22,934 bases of DNA from an uncultured Moraxellaceae bacterium (GCA_937952925.1 CALFYA010000372.1:1-22934), one strand, 5' to 3'. Positions 1 to 7,732 are shown, counted from the first letter of the stretch. The notes: a model not told the origin generated them from the letters alone. Program-made: numbers and translations.

Positions 1-4
1 TTTG

Positions 5-30
5 CTTACTTTTGGCCTGTCAAAAGTAAG
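5..30. repeat. 10-bp inverted repeat (hairpin)
   Basis: CTTACTTTTG at 5-14 pairs perfectly with CAAAAGTAAG at 21-30 around a 6-nt loop. No clean T-run follows on either strand, so it may be a dispersed hairpin repeat or the weak terminator of a gene left of the window. The rest of 31-159 shows no gene. Confidence 0.5.
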
Positions 31-159
31 GTAAAAATTCCCAAACTAAAACACCATAGCCCAATCAGCTACGATGTTTTTTCTTAACTGACCAGCATTA
101 GGAAGATTTCCGGCTTTTTTTATGCAAAGATCAAACGTCCTCAATTCAACAACTTCACC

Positions 160-741
160 ATGATGGACACCCCACCCTTACTGATTTTAGACCTTGATGA
201 AACCTTGATTCATGCCACCCACGCGGCACTAGAGGGGCATCGGGTTGCTTTTGAAACTGACTACTATGATGTGTACAAACGCCCATTTGTCGATGAATTT
301 ATTGCGTTTTGCTTGCAGCATTTTCGAGTTGCAGTCTGGACATCTTCTGGTGAGTTGTATGCACAGCAGATCGTCACGGCTTTATTTGCAGACCCAGCCC
401 AATTGCATTTTATCTGGTCACGACGGCGCTGCACCACTCGCCTACAGGCTGAATGGCATGAGTATGTGCATGTCAAAAACCTGAAGAAAGTCAAACAACG
501 CGGCTATCCACTTGAGCGCGTGCTGATCATTGATGACTCACCCGAAAAACTGATCCATCAGTATGGCAATTTGATCCGTGTCAAACCGTTTGAGGGGCAA
601 AGGGACGATCAAGAACTGCGCTTGCTGATGCCGTATTTGTTGCACCTCAAAGATCAGCCCAATCTACGCAAGATTGAAAAGCGTAACTGGCGGCAAGTCA
701 GTGCACAACTCTGCAATACACAGCCCGATGCATTCCCGTAG
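160..741 (+). CDS. HAD-superfamily FCP1/SCP-like (NIF domain) phosphatase
   Basis: A 193-residue protein of the NLI-interacting-factor branch of HAD phosphatases. These act by an aspartyl-phosphate intermediate. Visible motifs: DLDETL near the N-terminus (nucleophile D11, acid D13), VWTSS (motif II, T61), a lysine cluster around 106-110 (motif III) and IIDDSP (D125/D126, metal-binding motif IV). It is about the length of one catalytic domain, with no signal peptide or membrane segment. Two ATGs lie in tandem (160 and 163) and no strong ribosome site is seen, so the exact start is uncertain. Eukaryotic relatives dephosphorylate the RNA polymerase II CTD; the substrate of bacterial members is generally unknown and none can be inferred here. 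It faces the next gene convergently. Confidence 0.85.
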   Translation: MMDTPPLLILDLDETLIHATHAALEGHRVAFETDYYDVYKRPFVDEFIAFCLQHFRVAVWTSSGELYAQQIVTALFADPAQLHFIWSRRRCTTRLQAEWHEYVHVKNLKKVKQRGYPLERVLIIDDSPEKLIHQYGNLIRVKPFEGQRDDQELRLLMPYLLHLKDQPNLRKIEKRNWRQVSAQLCNTQPDAFP

Positions 742-752
742 ATACGGGAATG
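731..752. terminator. Hairpin between convergent genes
   Basis: CATTCCCGT (731-739) pairs with ACGGGAATG (744-752) around AGAT: 9 perfect base pairs overlapping the stop codon of the phosphatase gene. It lies between two convergent genes and may act as a bidirectional terminator, although no T-run is present. Confidence 0.5.
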
Positions 753-778
753 ATCATCGCTTGATGCTCGGACGATGA

Positions 779-1393
779 CTAACCCGCTTGCCGAATCGCC
801 TCAATAATGGACGGTGGAAACACCATATCAAACGAATCGACCATAAATGCCGCGAGTACTTTGCCCTTACTCAAATCGGGGAAATAACGTGCGTCAAAAC
901 GCCAGTCGATCACTTTGGCACGGCGCACCCGCCCATGTGCTTTGGGTGCATAATAAAAGCGTTGGCCTTGCCAATCTTGCTGCAACGTCAGCCACTCTTC
1001 GGGCAGCCATGCAGTCTTGATCGGCCAATCACGCCCACGCGCATCAATGGTCAGCGAGGCGATCATCTCACCTTCTGGCGTTTCGATCCGGCAGCTCACC
1101 GCGTGGTGTGGATATTCGGTTTGAAAATATGCCAGCTCTTTGGGAATCCCCCAATTGCGCCGCCCTTCATCGACTGAACGCTGGTTGGACACATAAATCC
1201 GTTCGATGCTCGGGCAACCTTGCGCGGGTGCAATATCTGGAATCCACAACAGCTCGTAATATGCCCCTGCATCACTACGCTGATAATCCACCCACATACA
1301 CAGACCCACTTTTTTATTGCCACGTCGCACCAACACGGCACAGCCTTTGCCATGCAAATGCCACGGTGCAGGTAACGGAATTGCGGTTGTCAT
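779..1393 (-). CDS. Acetoacetate-decarboxylase-fold protein
   Basis: A 204-residue protein resembling the acetoacetate decarboxylase (ADC) superfamily. The best match is the segment DEGRRNWGIPKELA, which aligns with the family motif around the Schiff-base lysine (GxPKK in clostridial ADC). K85 is kept but the neighbouring lysine that lowers its pKa is glutamate here, so true decarboxylase activity is doubtful. The start at 1393 (MTTAIPLPAP) is chosen because the family begins close to this point and GAGG lies 11 nt upstream; longer in-frame starts up to 1537 exist. It is divergent from the phospholipase gene, sharing a gap of about 150 nt that must hold both promoters. No signal peptide, probably cytosolic. 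Confidence 0.7.
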   Translation of the reverse strand: MTTAIPLPAPWHLHGKGCAVLVRRGNKKVGLCMWVDYQRSDAGAYYELLWIPDIAPAQGCPSIERIYVSNQRSVDEGRRNWGIPKELAYFQTEYPHHAVSCRIETPEGEMIASLTIDARGRDWPIKTAWLPEEWLTLQQDWQGQRFYYAPKAHGRVRRAKVIDWRFDARYFPDLSKGKVLAAFMVDSFDMVFPPSIIEAIRQAG

Positions 1394-1543
1394 GGTCGAT
1401 CCATCCTCGGGGCTGCTGATGCTTTGACTGTAGGATGCTGTGGCAGACAAAAGCATTGGCAAAACCCTTAATCTCATGCAAAGGTTGATGAGCATCTTTG
1501 CCGCTAAAATTGATTTGTGATACACCTTAAGACCCACGCACGG

Positions 1544-3106
1544 ATGTCAGCGCAAATGATGGATGCTTGGCTACGCCTTTTGCTGATGAGCGCGCTGCTC
1601 ACAGGTTGTCATGCCTTGCCGCCGCGTCCTGCCACACCGATGACCATCAGTAGCACGCCCACTACCTTACCTGTCCCTGTTTTGGCAAAACGAACCGCTC
1701 AAGATGTGATCTATCCGCTGATTGATCCACTAGAGGCTTATGCGGTACGGGTGCAACTGATCCGCCGTGCACAGTATTCGATTGATTTGGCTTACTATAT
1801 TTGGGGCAATGACCTGACAGGGCATCTGATGCTCGATGAACTCAAACGTGCTGCCGAACGCGGTGTCCGCGTGCGTTTACTCCTTGATGACAACAACAGC
1901 AAAGGGCTTGATCCACTGCTGCTTGCCCTCTCCCACCCCCCCAATTTTGAAATCCGCGTATTTAACCCCATGCGTTATCGCAAGCTTCGCTTACTCAATT
2001 ATATGGCTGACCTTGGGCGCACGCAGCGGCGTATGCATGGCAAAATTTTCACCATTGATCAGAGCGCAACCATTATTGGTGGGCGAAATATCGCCGATCC
2101 TTATTATCGGGTCACTGATGAGTATTTTTTTGCTGATCTCGATGTGTTGGCAGTGGGCGGCATGCTGCCAGCAGCGAATGCGCACTTTGAGCGGTTTTGG
2201 CATGATCCGTTGTCTTATCCGGTTCAAGGTTTTTTGCACGCCAGCCCACAGACTCAGCAACGCGCTCTTGATCAGATGTTTGACTTAGATGAGCTGGTAC
2301 GCGCACAGCCTTATCTGCAAGCGATTTTGGACAACCGCACCTTAGATCAATTGATTGCCCAACAAGACACCGCCACCGAGGCGAATGCCGACGCACATCG
2401 GATGTTGACCCAAGCGGTCTTGGTCAGTGATTGGCCATTTAAAATCAGTCGGACGATTCCGTTTGAGCAAACCATTGGCGCACAAATTCAAGCGATCAGT
2501 GGCACTGCACAGCACCATTTATTGATGATTACGCCGTATTTTGTCCCACAAGCCCAAGGCACAGCGCAATTGATTGCCCTTGCCCAACAAGGCGTCAAGA
2601 TTAAAGTGCTGACCAATTCCCTTGCTGCCACCGATGTGCCTGCACTGCATTCATTTTATGCGCGTTATCGGGTGGCATTGCTCAAGGCTGGTGTGGAGCT
2701 GTATGAATTTAAGCCGAGTGCAGACAATCGTCCGATCAAACGCTGGCGCATCCGCGAACGCTTTGGGCGTAAATCGGCGGGCAGCTTACATGCCAAAGCG
2801 ATCAGTTGGGATGGTCAGCTCACCTTCGTAGGCTCAATGAATATTGACCCACGCTCAGTGATGATCAATACCGAATTGGGGTTGATGATCCGTGGGGCTG
2901 AGATGCCCAAACAAATCGCAGCAGTGTTTGACCAAGGTATTCTCAATATTGCATATCGGGTCAGCCTTGACGGTCAAGGCCGCTTGCAATGGATTGAGCG
3001 CAATGATGACGATCAGTTGATCATCCATCGCACCGAACCTGCGCCAAACTATCGCAAAGTATCTTCTGCCCTCACTGCTTGGCTCCCGATTGAACACTTG
3101 ATGTAA
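1544..3106 (+). CDS. Phospholipase D family lipoprotein, cardiolipin synthase C-like
   Basis: About 520 residues. The N-terminus is a lipoprotein signal with hydrophobic core and lipobox (LLTGC), predicting a lipid-anchored envelope protein. Both phospholipase D catalytic motifs are complete: HGKIFTID (H165, K167, D172) followed by GGRN, and HAKAISWD (H416, K418, D423) followed by GSMN. Two HKD motifs plus this length fit the ClsC/YmdC group, which makes cardiolipin by transphosphatidylation; hydrolysis of another phosphodiester cannot be excluded. Start taken at ATG 1544; ATGs at 1556 and 1559 and a GTG at 1517 are alternatives and none has a strong ribosome site. Its stop directly abuts the stop of convergent rtcR with no space between. 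Confidence 0.88.
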   Translation: MSAQMMDAWLRLLLMSALLTGCHALPPRPATPMTISSTPTTLPVPVLAKRTAQDVIYPLIDPLEAYAVRVQLIRRAQYSIDLAYYIWGNDLTGHLMLDELKRAAERGVRVRLLLDDNNSKGLDPLLLALSHPPNFEIRVFNPMRYRKLRLLNYMADLGRTQRRMHGKIFTIDQSATIIGGRNIADPYYRVTDEYFFADLDVLAVGGMLPAANAHFERFWHDPLSYPVQGFLHASPQTQQRALDQMFDLDELVRAQPYLQAILDNRTLDQLIAQQDTATEANADAHRMLTQAVLVSDWPFKISRTIPFEQTIGAQIQAISGTAQHHLLMITPYFVPQAQGTAQLIALAQQGVKIKVLTNSLAATDVPALHSFYARYRVALLKAGVELYEFKPSADNRPIKRWRIRERFGRKSAGSLHAKAISWDGQLTFVGSMNIDPRSVMINTELGLMIRGAEMPKQIAAVFDQGILNIAYRVSLDGQGRLQWIERNDDDQLIIHRTEPAPNYRKVSSALTAWLPIEHLM

Positions 3107-4702
3107 TCAACCTTTGATTTGTTCCCACGTCAGATCAAATTTTTTTAGATATTTACGCAACCGATCAGAATCGTTGGCAGTGGCTTTCTCTAAGCGCGAC
3201 TGAGCAAATAAACGGCGTCCGGCATCTGCCAACGACTGACATTCACGGCAGACCCTGATCACCGCCGAGAGTTGCAATTGATCAAACTCATCCATCTGTG
3301 CGACCTGTGCGGTGCCGAGTAGCTCGCGCAACTCATCCTGCTGTTGTACTGATGCAGGCTGCGCCCCGCTCCACAGCCGCTGCAAACGGGCAATCTCGGT
3401 GTGCACATCATCAACCGTGATGCGCGAACCTTCGGCAAGCGTTGCCATCCGCGTCAGACTGGCGGTCAAATCACGAAAATTGCCACGCCATAAGGCTTGG
3501 GGGCTTTTGGCAAAACGCAAATAGTCATCTAGCGCCTCACGGTGAAAGCGCAACTGACGCTGCTGCTGTAAACCAAAGCGCTCCAACTCAAACAATAGGT
3601 TGGGTTCGATATCTTCGACCCGATCTTTGAGCGCAGGCAAATCAAAAGTCCATGTATTGAGCCGTGCAAACAGATCTTCACGGAATGTCCCCGCGAGCAC
3701 CTCACGGCGTAAGTCTTTGTTGGTACCCGCAATCAATTGAAAATCAGCGCGTTCTTCTTTGTCACTGCCCACGGGAAAAAAGGCTTTGTCCTCCAACGCT
3801 TTGAGTAGCATCGCTTGCTCATCCAGCCCTAGCTCACCAATTTCATCCAAAAACAGCACGCCACCATCGGCGCTTTTGAGCAAGCCTTGCCGATGATTGG
3901 CCGCACCAGTAAACGCGCCTTTGACATGACCAAAGAGCGCCGACATCGCGCTATCACCGCGTAAGGTGGCACAGTTGACATCGACAAAGCGGCCTTTGAA
4001 ATGGAAGCGTTGTTTTTTGAGCTGATAAATCTGCTGTGCCAGATGCGACTTGCCCGCACCGGTTGCCCCCATAATCAAAATCGGTGCGGTGGAGCGGACA
4101 GCCACTTTTTCCACATCTTCAATTAGGCGGTTAAACGCGGGATTACGCGTGGCAATATCGGCTTTGAGCTGTTGCCAGTTGGCTTGCTGCTCGGCTTCCA
4201 TCCGGCTACGCAGCGCATCGTAGCGCGACAAATCCAAATCAATAATATGATATTTGCCCGCCGGTTGGCGGTTGCCATTGGGAGAGCTTTGCAAAATCCG
4301 CGCAGGCAAATAACCCGATTCAATCAACAGATACCAGCAAATCTGTGCCACGTGCGTGCCGGTGGTGATGTGCAATAAGTAATCGTGGTTGATCGAATCA
4401 AACTCAAATGCGCGCACCCAATCGTACAGCGCAGCATACACATCGGAAAAATCCCATGGATCACGCATTTTGCACGGGACTGCAATCACTTGAGTGGTGG
4501 GGGACACCTGCACCACATCCTCTGTGACGCGTGTCATCAGGCGTTTATCGCGTGGATCATGCAGCAAATACAGTTGATCAATCTGCAAATCCTCATGCAT
4601 GCACAGGCTAATGGTCGGACGCCAACGCTGCCAACGGTCGAGGCTATGGCCTTGATCAAGGTTGGAACCGATAAAACCGATGACAATGGTGGGTTTGCTC
4701 AT
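3107..4702 (-). CDS. rtcR: RtcR, sigma-54-dependent activator of RNA repair
   Basis: A 531-residue bacterial enhancer-binding protein. The N-terminal half (about 1-185) is the RtcR sensor, a CARF-type Rossmann domain known from the family to hold the AAA+ domain inactive until damaged RNA is sensed. The AAA+ domain follows, with Walker A GATGAGKS near 211, the sigma-54 contact loop GAFTGA near 260 and Walker B LFLDE near 283. A C-terminal helical DNA-binding region (ending RLRKYLKKFDLTW) matches E. coli RtcR. The ATG at 4702 overlaps the vapC stop as ATGA; a TTG at 4711 is a poorer start. RtcR is thus translationally coupled to vapC, not carried alone opposite its target as in E. coli. Targets are the two sigma-54 promoters in this window. 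Confidence 0.97.
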   Translation of the reverse strand: MSKPTIVIGFIGSNLDQGHSLDRWQRWRPTISLCMHEDLQIDQLYLLHDPRDKRLMTRVTEDVVQVSPTTQVIAVPCKMRDPWDFSDVYAALYDWVRAFEFDSINHDYLLHITTGTHVAQICWYLLIESGYLPARILQSSPNGNRQPAGKYHIIDLDLSRYDALRSRMEAEQQANWQQLKADIATRNPAFNRLIEDVEKVAVRSTAPILIMGATGAGKSHLAQQIYQLKKQRFHFKGRFVDVNCATLRGDSAMSALFGHVKGAFTGAANHRQGLLKSADGGVLFLDEIGELGLDEQAMLLKALEDKAFFPVGSDKEERADFQLIAGTNKDLRREVLAGTFREDLFARLNTWTFDLPALKDRVEDIEPNLLFELERFGLQQQRQLRFHREALDDYLRFAKSPQALWRGNFRDLTASLTRMATLAEGSRITVDDVHTEIARLQRLWSGAQPASVQQQDELRELLGTAQVAQMDEFDQLQLSAVIRVCRECQSLADAGRRLFAQSRLEKATANDSDRLRKYLKKFDLTWEQIKG

Positions 4703-5100
4703 ATCAGCCAATCCTGCAATAGCAATCCGTCAACCCGAGCAAACTCAGCATGATTGTGTGTGACCAAGGTGAGTCCCTGTGCGCGAGCATGTGCCGCCAA
4801 CCACAAGTCATTTTGCCCAATCAGTTGACCCTGTTGAGTCAGCGACCACCGAATATCCGCATAATGCGTGGTGATGTGCTCGGGCATCTCAATCCATGCC
4901 ATTTCGTGAATCAATGCTTCGACTCGCTCAGTGAGCACAGGGCTATTTTTTTTGCGTGCGCCAAACCGCATTTCAGCCACCACAATCCAATTGATCCCCA
5001 CCAGATGAGCGCCCACTGCAAACAAGCGTTTGGCAGCTTGCCCCTGTGGATGACTGATCAGATCCGCACAAATATTGGTGTCGAGTAGATACCGCTGCAT
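4699..5100 (-). CDS. vapC: VapC-type PIN-domain ribonuclease toxin
   Basis: A 133-residue PIN-domain protein of usual VapC length. The metal-binding acids are in place: D7 in LLDTN, E43 in VVAEMRFGA, D98 in GQNDLWLAAHA, and E119 in LVTHNHAEF. The C-terminal LLQDWLI resembles enterobacterial VapC, which cuts initiator tRNA in the anticodon loop; whether this copy has that target is inference. Its ATG overlaps the vapB stop by 1 nt (TGATG) and its stop overlaps the rtcR start by 4 nt (ATGA). PIN nucleases normally leave 3'-OH and 5'-phosphate, which RtcB does not join, so VapC is not obviously the direct source of RtcB substrate. Confidence 0.93.
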   Translation of the reverse strand: MQRYLLDTNICADLISHPQGQAAKRLFAVGAHLVGINWIVVAEMRFGARKKNSPVLTERVEALIHEMAWIEMPEHITTHYADIRWSLTQQGQLIGQNDLWLAAHARAQGLTLVTHNHAEFARVDGLLLQDWLI

Positions 5101-5339
5101 CAATCAAACATCCCTGTGGGGCTTGGGCATGCATCATCAACCTCTGGCAACCCCTCTGCCAAGGGCTGCCAGCTCGCCAACAACGCGACCAATCCCACTT
5201 GAGGGTAAACGGGTTCAATCACCAAGCGTCCACCCTCTCGGTGTAAACGCACCTCGGTACTGTCAAACTCAAACTCTTTGGGAATCCGTACCGCTTGATT
5301 ACTGCCATTTTTAAACAATTTGGTGGTTCGACTATTCAT
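5100..5339 (-). CDS. vapB: VapB-type antitoxin, AbrB/SpoVT fold
   Basis: A 79-residue protein starting MNSRTTKLFKNGSNQAVRIP, the swapped-hairpin AbrB-type DNA-binding N-terminus of VapB/VagC antitoxins. The C-terminal 25-30 residues (ending TGMFD) should wrap the VapC active site. AGGTG lies about 7 nt upstream of the ATG. First gene of the vapB-vapC-rtcR unit. By family rule the VapBC complex represses its own promoter; if so here, VapBC would also set the level of RtcR. A direct repeat GTATAG (5360-5365 and 5373-5378) just upstream is a possible operator. Confidence 0.92.
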   Translation of the reverse strand: MNSRTTKLFKNGSNQAVRIPKEFEFDSTEVRLHREGGRLVIEPVYPQVGLVALLASWQPLAEGLPEVDDACPSPTGMFD

Positions 5340-5638
5340 GACGCACACCTAAAGGCAATGTATAGGCTAAAAGTATAGATCAAAAAACATCCTTGATGAT
5401 AGATCATTGAACCGATCATGTTTAAAGATCGAAAGATATTTTTCTAAAATAAAAGATATAAATCTATAAAAATCTATTTTTTAAACCCAGCGAACCACTC
5501 ATAAAACTCACCAAAAAAATTTATTTATTAAAATTTTCAATATTTTAAAAAATAATTTTGCATCAACTTTTAAAGTTGGCACAACCCTCGCAATAAGACT
5601 GGCATGAACAACAACGCCAAAACTAGAGGATGCTGGTC
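5340..5638. promoter_or_regulatory. Divergent control region, vapB-vapC-rtcR / rsr
   Basis: About 300 nt without a gene, very AT-rich. The left edge holds the vapB leader with the GTATAG direct repeat and possible -10 elements (TATACT or TATACA on the minus strand). The right edge holds the rsr sigma-54 promoter. Between them are GATC-rich and AGAT...ATCT inverted motifs (for example AGATATAAATCT near 5453-5464) that could be RtcR enhancer or IHF sites. These last assignments are guesses from position. Confidence 0.6.
5577..5592 (+). promoter_or_regulatory. Sigma-54 promoter of rsr unit
   Basis: TGGCAC-N5-TCGCA with GG (5578-5579) and GC (5590-5591) exactly 12 nt apart, the -24/-12 geometry. 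Predicted transcription start about 5603. The 24 nt from 5572 to 5595 match the rtcB promoter at 9001-9024 in 20 positions. The -12 box is TCGCA in both copies, not the commoner TTGCA. RtcR, encoded divergently, is the expected activator. Confidence 0.92.
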
Positions 5639-7240
5639 ATGAACAAGACCCTTTTTGCCTCACCCGACAGCAAAACCATGTTAAATGCCGCCGGTGGTCG
5701 TGCCTACGCTCTATCCAAACCACAAGCGCTGGCGCAACTGGTGGCGACAGGAACGCTGAGCCAAACCTTTTATGTGGATGCGCAAACCCAATTGCAGCAA
5801 GTGCTCGACTTGTGTGCCGACTTGGATAGCGCGTTTATTGCCAAAGCTGCCGTATATGCACGCCGACATGCCTATATGAAAGACATGCCCGTGTTGTTGC
5901 TGGCGATTTTATCGAGCAAAGACGATGGGAAAGATTGGCTCAAACTCGTCTTTCCCTTGGTAATCGACAACGGCAAACAACTGCGCAACTTTGTACAAAT
6001 CTTGCGTTCGGGTGCTGTTGGGCGCAAATCGCTGGGGACTTTACCCAAAAAATTGGTCAATCAGTGGCTGATCGAAGCCAGTGACGCCAAGCTGATTGGT
6101 GCGTCGATTGGCAATGAGCCATCGTTGGCAGATGTGCTGAAAATGACGCACCCCAAACCAAACGACCCACGTCGTGAGGCGCTGTTTGGTTATGTGCTAG
6201 GCAAAGCGCACGATCACAGCGTGCTGCCTGACGCACTGCAACAGCTGGTGGCCTTTCGCCAAGGTGAGCAGCAAGTCGTGCCGGATGTGCCGATTCAGTT
6301 GTTGATGAGCTTGCCGCTGTCTGCATCGCAGTGGGCGCAAATCGCCTTAAATGGCGGTTGGCAAATGCTGCGGATGAACCTCAATACCTTTGCTCGCTAC
6401 AAGGTGTTTGAGCTTGACGGCCTGACTGACGCGATTGCCGCACGGTTGGTTGATGCAGAAGCGATCCGCAAAAGCCGTGTGTTTCCGTATCAGTTGCTGA
6501 TGACGTGGTCGGCACTCGATGAGTGCGTGCCGCAAGCAGTGCGTGATGCGCTCGAAGTCGCGCTAGAGATCGCCCTGCGCAACGTACCCGAATTGGTCGG
6601 CAACGTGGTGGTGGCGGTGGATGTGTCGGGTTCGATGCACTCATCGGTGACCGGTCATCGCAAAGGCGCGACCAGCAAATTGCGCTGTGTCGATGCGGCG
6701 GGTTTGTTTGCTGCGGCACTCAAACGGGTCAATCCACAGGTGCGGATCATGCCGTTTGACACTGCACTGCACGAAGATGTGCAAGGTCAGTCGCTCAAAG
6801 ATCAAGCAGCAGCTTGGTTTGGGGCTAAACCCAAGGCAGACACGCTAGGCGTGATGGCACTTGCCAAACATTTAGCCAGCAAAGGCGGTGGTGGTACACA
6901 TACCGGACTGCCGCTTGAACGGCTCAACCGTGAGCAAGCGCACGTTGATTTGATGATTTATTTCTCAGACAACGAATCATGGGCAGATCCACAGTTTAAT
7001 CGTGGCACCGCCATGATGAGAGAGTGGGATCGGCTGAAAAAACGCTGCCCGAATGCCAAGCTGGTATGTGTGGATGTACAACCGTATACCACCACCCAAG
7101 CCTATGAGCGCTCAGACGTGTTGAATATTGGTGGCTTTGCCGATGAGGTGTTTCGTTTGATTGGGCTGTTTGCTCGCGGTGAGCTGCACGCCGATCATTG
7201 GGTACACGAGATCGAACAAGTGGTCATCCAAGGGAGCTAA
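5639..7240 (+). CDS. rsr: Rsr, TROVE-domain Ro60 orthologue
   Basis: About 533 residues, the usual size for bacterial Ro60. Residues about 20-300 form the HEAT-like TROVE ring, which in the family holds misfolded RNA ends in its hole and Y RNA on its outer face. The C-terminal von Willebrand A domain has an intact MIDAS: DVSGS near 328, GGGGTHTG with the metal-binding threonine near 418, and YFSDNES further on. Start taken at ATG 5639 because AGAGG (5625-5629) is 9 nt upstream; the in-frame ATG at 5630 directly abuts that site. In Deinococcus and Salmonella the protein binds Y RNAs and PNPase for RNA decay or quality control. It is followed by an array of Y-RNA-like units and lies under a sigma-54 promoter. 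Confidence 0.96.
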   Translation: MNKTLFASPDSKTMLNAAGGRAYALSKPQALAQLVATGTLSQTFYVDAQTQLQQVLDLCADLDSAFIAKAAVYARRHAYMKDMPVLLLAILSSKDDGKDWLKLVFPLVIDNGKQLRNFVQILRSGAVGRKSLGTLPKKLVNQWLIEASDAKLIGASIGNEPSLADVLKMTHPKPNDPRREALFGYVLGKAHDHSVLPDALQQLVAFRQGEQQVVPDVPIQLLMSLPLSASQWAQIALNGGWQMLRMNLNTFARYKVFELDGLTDAIAARLVDAEAIRKSRVFPYQLLMTWSALDECVPQAVRDALEVALEIALRNVPELVGNVVVAVDVSGSMHSSVTGHRKGATSKLRCVDAAGLFAAALKRVNPQVRIMPFDTALHEDVQGQSLKDQAAAWFGAKPKADTLGVMALAKHLASKGGGGTHTGLPLERLNREQAHVDLMIYFSDNESWADPQFNRGTAMMREWDRLKKRCPNAKLVCVDVQPYTTTQAYERSDVLNIGGFADEVFRLIGLFARGELHADHWVHEIEQVVIQGS

Positions 7241-7246
7241 CGATTT

Positions 7247-7266
7247 GGGGTAAGCCTGCTTGCCCC
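7247..7266 (+). other. Hairpin after rsr stop
   Basis: GGGGTAAG (7247-7254) pairs with CTTGCCCC (7259-7266) around CCTG: 8 pairs, one G-U. No T-run follows, so it is more likely a 3'-end stabilising or processing element than a terminator. A similar hairpin recurs at 7354-7381. Confidence 0.5.
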
Positions 7267-7275
7267 CACTGCGTC

Positions 7276-7338
7276 AGCCTTGATCAAATGGGTCGGAAGC
7301 TTCGCGTGTTTCTGTACCATGCGTTGTTGGTCAGGGTT
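7276..7338 (+). ncRNA. Short or degenerate Y-RNA-like unit (Y0)
   Basis: The strand AGCCTTGATCAA (7276-7287) pairs over 12 positions with TTGGTCAGGGTT (7327-7338), allowing G-U. The 5' strand continues as CAA-ATG and the 3' side carries GTTGTTG, the same two signatures that mark the internal loop of the next five units. The enclosed 39 nt is too short for a tRNA-like domain and shows only weak helices (ATGG/CCAT and a GAAGCTTC palindrome). It could be a minimal Y RNA or a remnant. This is the least certain member of the array. Confidence 0.5.
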
Positions 7339-7353
7339 TACTGATGGAAACGG

Positions 7354-7381
7354 TTTTGGGTGAGTCTAGGCTTGCCCAAAA
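7354..7381 (+). other. 11-bp hairpin between Y0 and Y1
   Basis: TTTTGGGTGAG (7354-7364) pairs with CTTGCCCAAAA (7371-7381) around TCTAGG, with two G-U pairs. It resembles the hairpin just after rsr (GGGTAAG/CTTGCCC core). It may separate or protect RNAs cut from the transcript. Confidence 0.45.
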
Positions 7382-7386
7382 ACAGG

Positions 7387-7486
7387 CCAGCCGTGTGGCA
7401 AATGCGCGGTGAGATTACAACAGACTCTTAATCTGTTGGGAGCGATCCCGACGTATCTCGCCATCTTTTTGTTGCCGTATGGTTGG
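7387..7486 (+). ncRNA. Y-RNA-like unit Y1 with anticodon-arm-like effector
   Basis: A 15-bp outer helix joins 7387-7401 to 7472-7486. The internal loop has ATGCGC on the 5' side and ATCTTTTTG on the 3' side. The inner helix GGTGAGAT (7408-7415) pairs with ATCTCGCC (7455-7462), followed by TACA. The effector is two hairpins: ACAGA-CTCTTAA-TCTGT, a 5-bp stem with a 7-nt loop reading exactly like a tRNA-Lys(CUU) anticodon loop, then TGGG-AGCGAT-CCCG. It has no D arm and cannot be a normal tRNA. The outer helix and loop signatures are shared with its neighbours and are the likely Rsr-binding part. Confidence 0.75.
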
Positions 7487-7491
7487 ACTGT

Positions 7492-7636
7492 GTCACACAA
7501 ATGCAAGTCAGACTACATCGTAATCCGTAGGTCGAAGGTGCGAACCCTTCCTGCCATATCATGCAATTTAAGGTGAAGGCAGTAGCTCAGTGAGTAGAGC
7601 AACGGCAAAACGTCTGACACTCTTTTGTTGTGTGGC
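7492..7636 (+). ncRNA. YrlA-like Y RNA Y2 with permuted tRNA domain
   Basis: Outer helix CACACAA (7494-7500) with TTGTGTG (7628-7634), extendable by two pairs. Internal loop ATGCAA / ACTCTTTTG. Inner helix GTCAGAC (7507-7513) with GTCTGAC (7612-7618), then TACATCG. The effector is a tRNA in permuted order: T arm GAAGG-TGCGAAC-CCTTC (7534-7550), acceptor-like CTGCC (7551-7555) closed by a 22-nt loop onto GGCAG (7578-7582), TA, then D arm GCTC-AGTGAGTA-GAGC (7585-7600). The Y stem replaces the anticodon arm. This is the order expected for YrlA-class RNAs, known in Salmonella to mimic tRNA. Confidence 0.82.
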
Positions 7637-7730
7637 GTTGATCGATCAAATGTTGTTGAGATTACATCAGACTTGCACTCTGAATAGGCGTTTGCCATTC
7701 GTATCTCACCATTGTTGTTGATCGGTCAGC
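7637..7730 (+). ncRNA. Y-RNA-like unit Y3 with anticodon-arm-like effector
   Basis: Starts directly where Y2 ends. Outer helix of 13 unbroken pairs, GTTGATCGATCAA (7637-7649) with TTGATCGGTCAGC (7718-7730). Internal loop ATGTT / ATTGTTG. Inner helix GTTGAGAT (7655-7662) with ATCTCACC (7703-7710), one mismatch, then TACA. First effector hairpin TCAGA-CTTGCAC-TCTGA (7667-7683) has a 7-nt loop like a tRNA-Ala(UGC) anticodon loop; the second is a GAATAGGC/GCCATTC stem. Same class as Y1, with compensatory differences in both helices. Confidence 0.75.
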
Positions 7731-7732
7731 AA

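Noticed and set aside
1936..1942. C7 run inside the phospholipase D gene as a phase-variable tract
   Set aside because: Seven bases is short, the frame is open throughout, and such runs occur by chance in proline codons.
4709..4711. TTG as start of rtcR
   Set aside because: The ATG at 4702 gives the usual RtcR N-terminus and a typical ATGA overlap with vapC.
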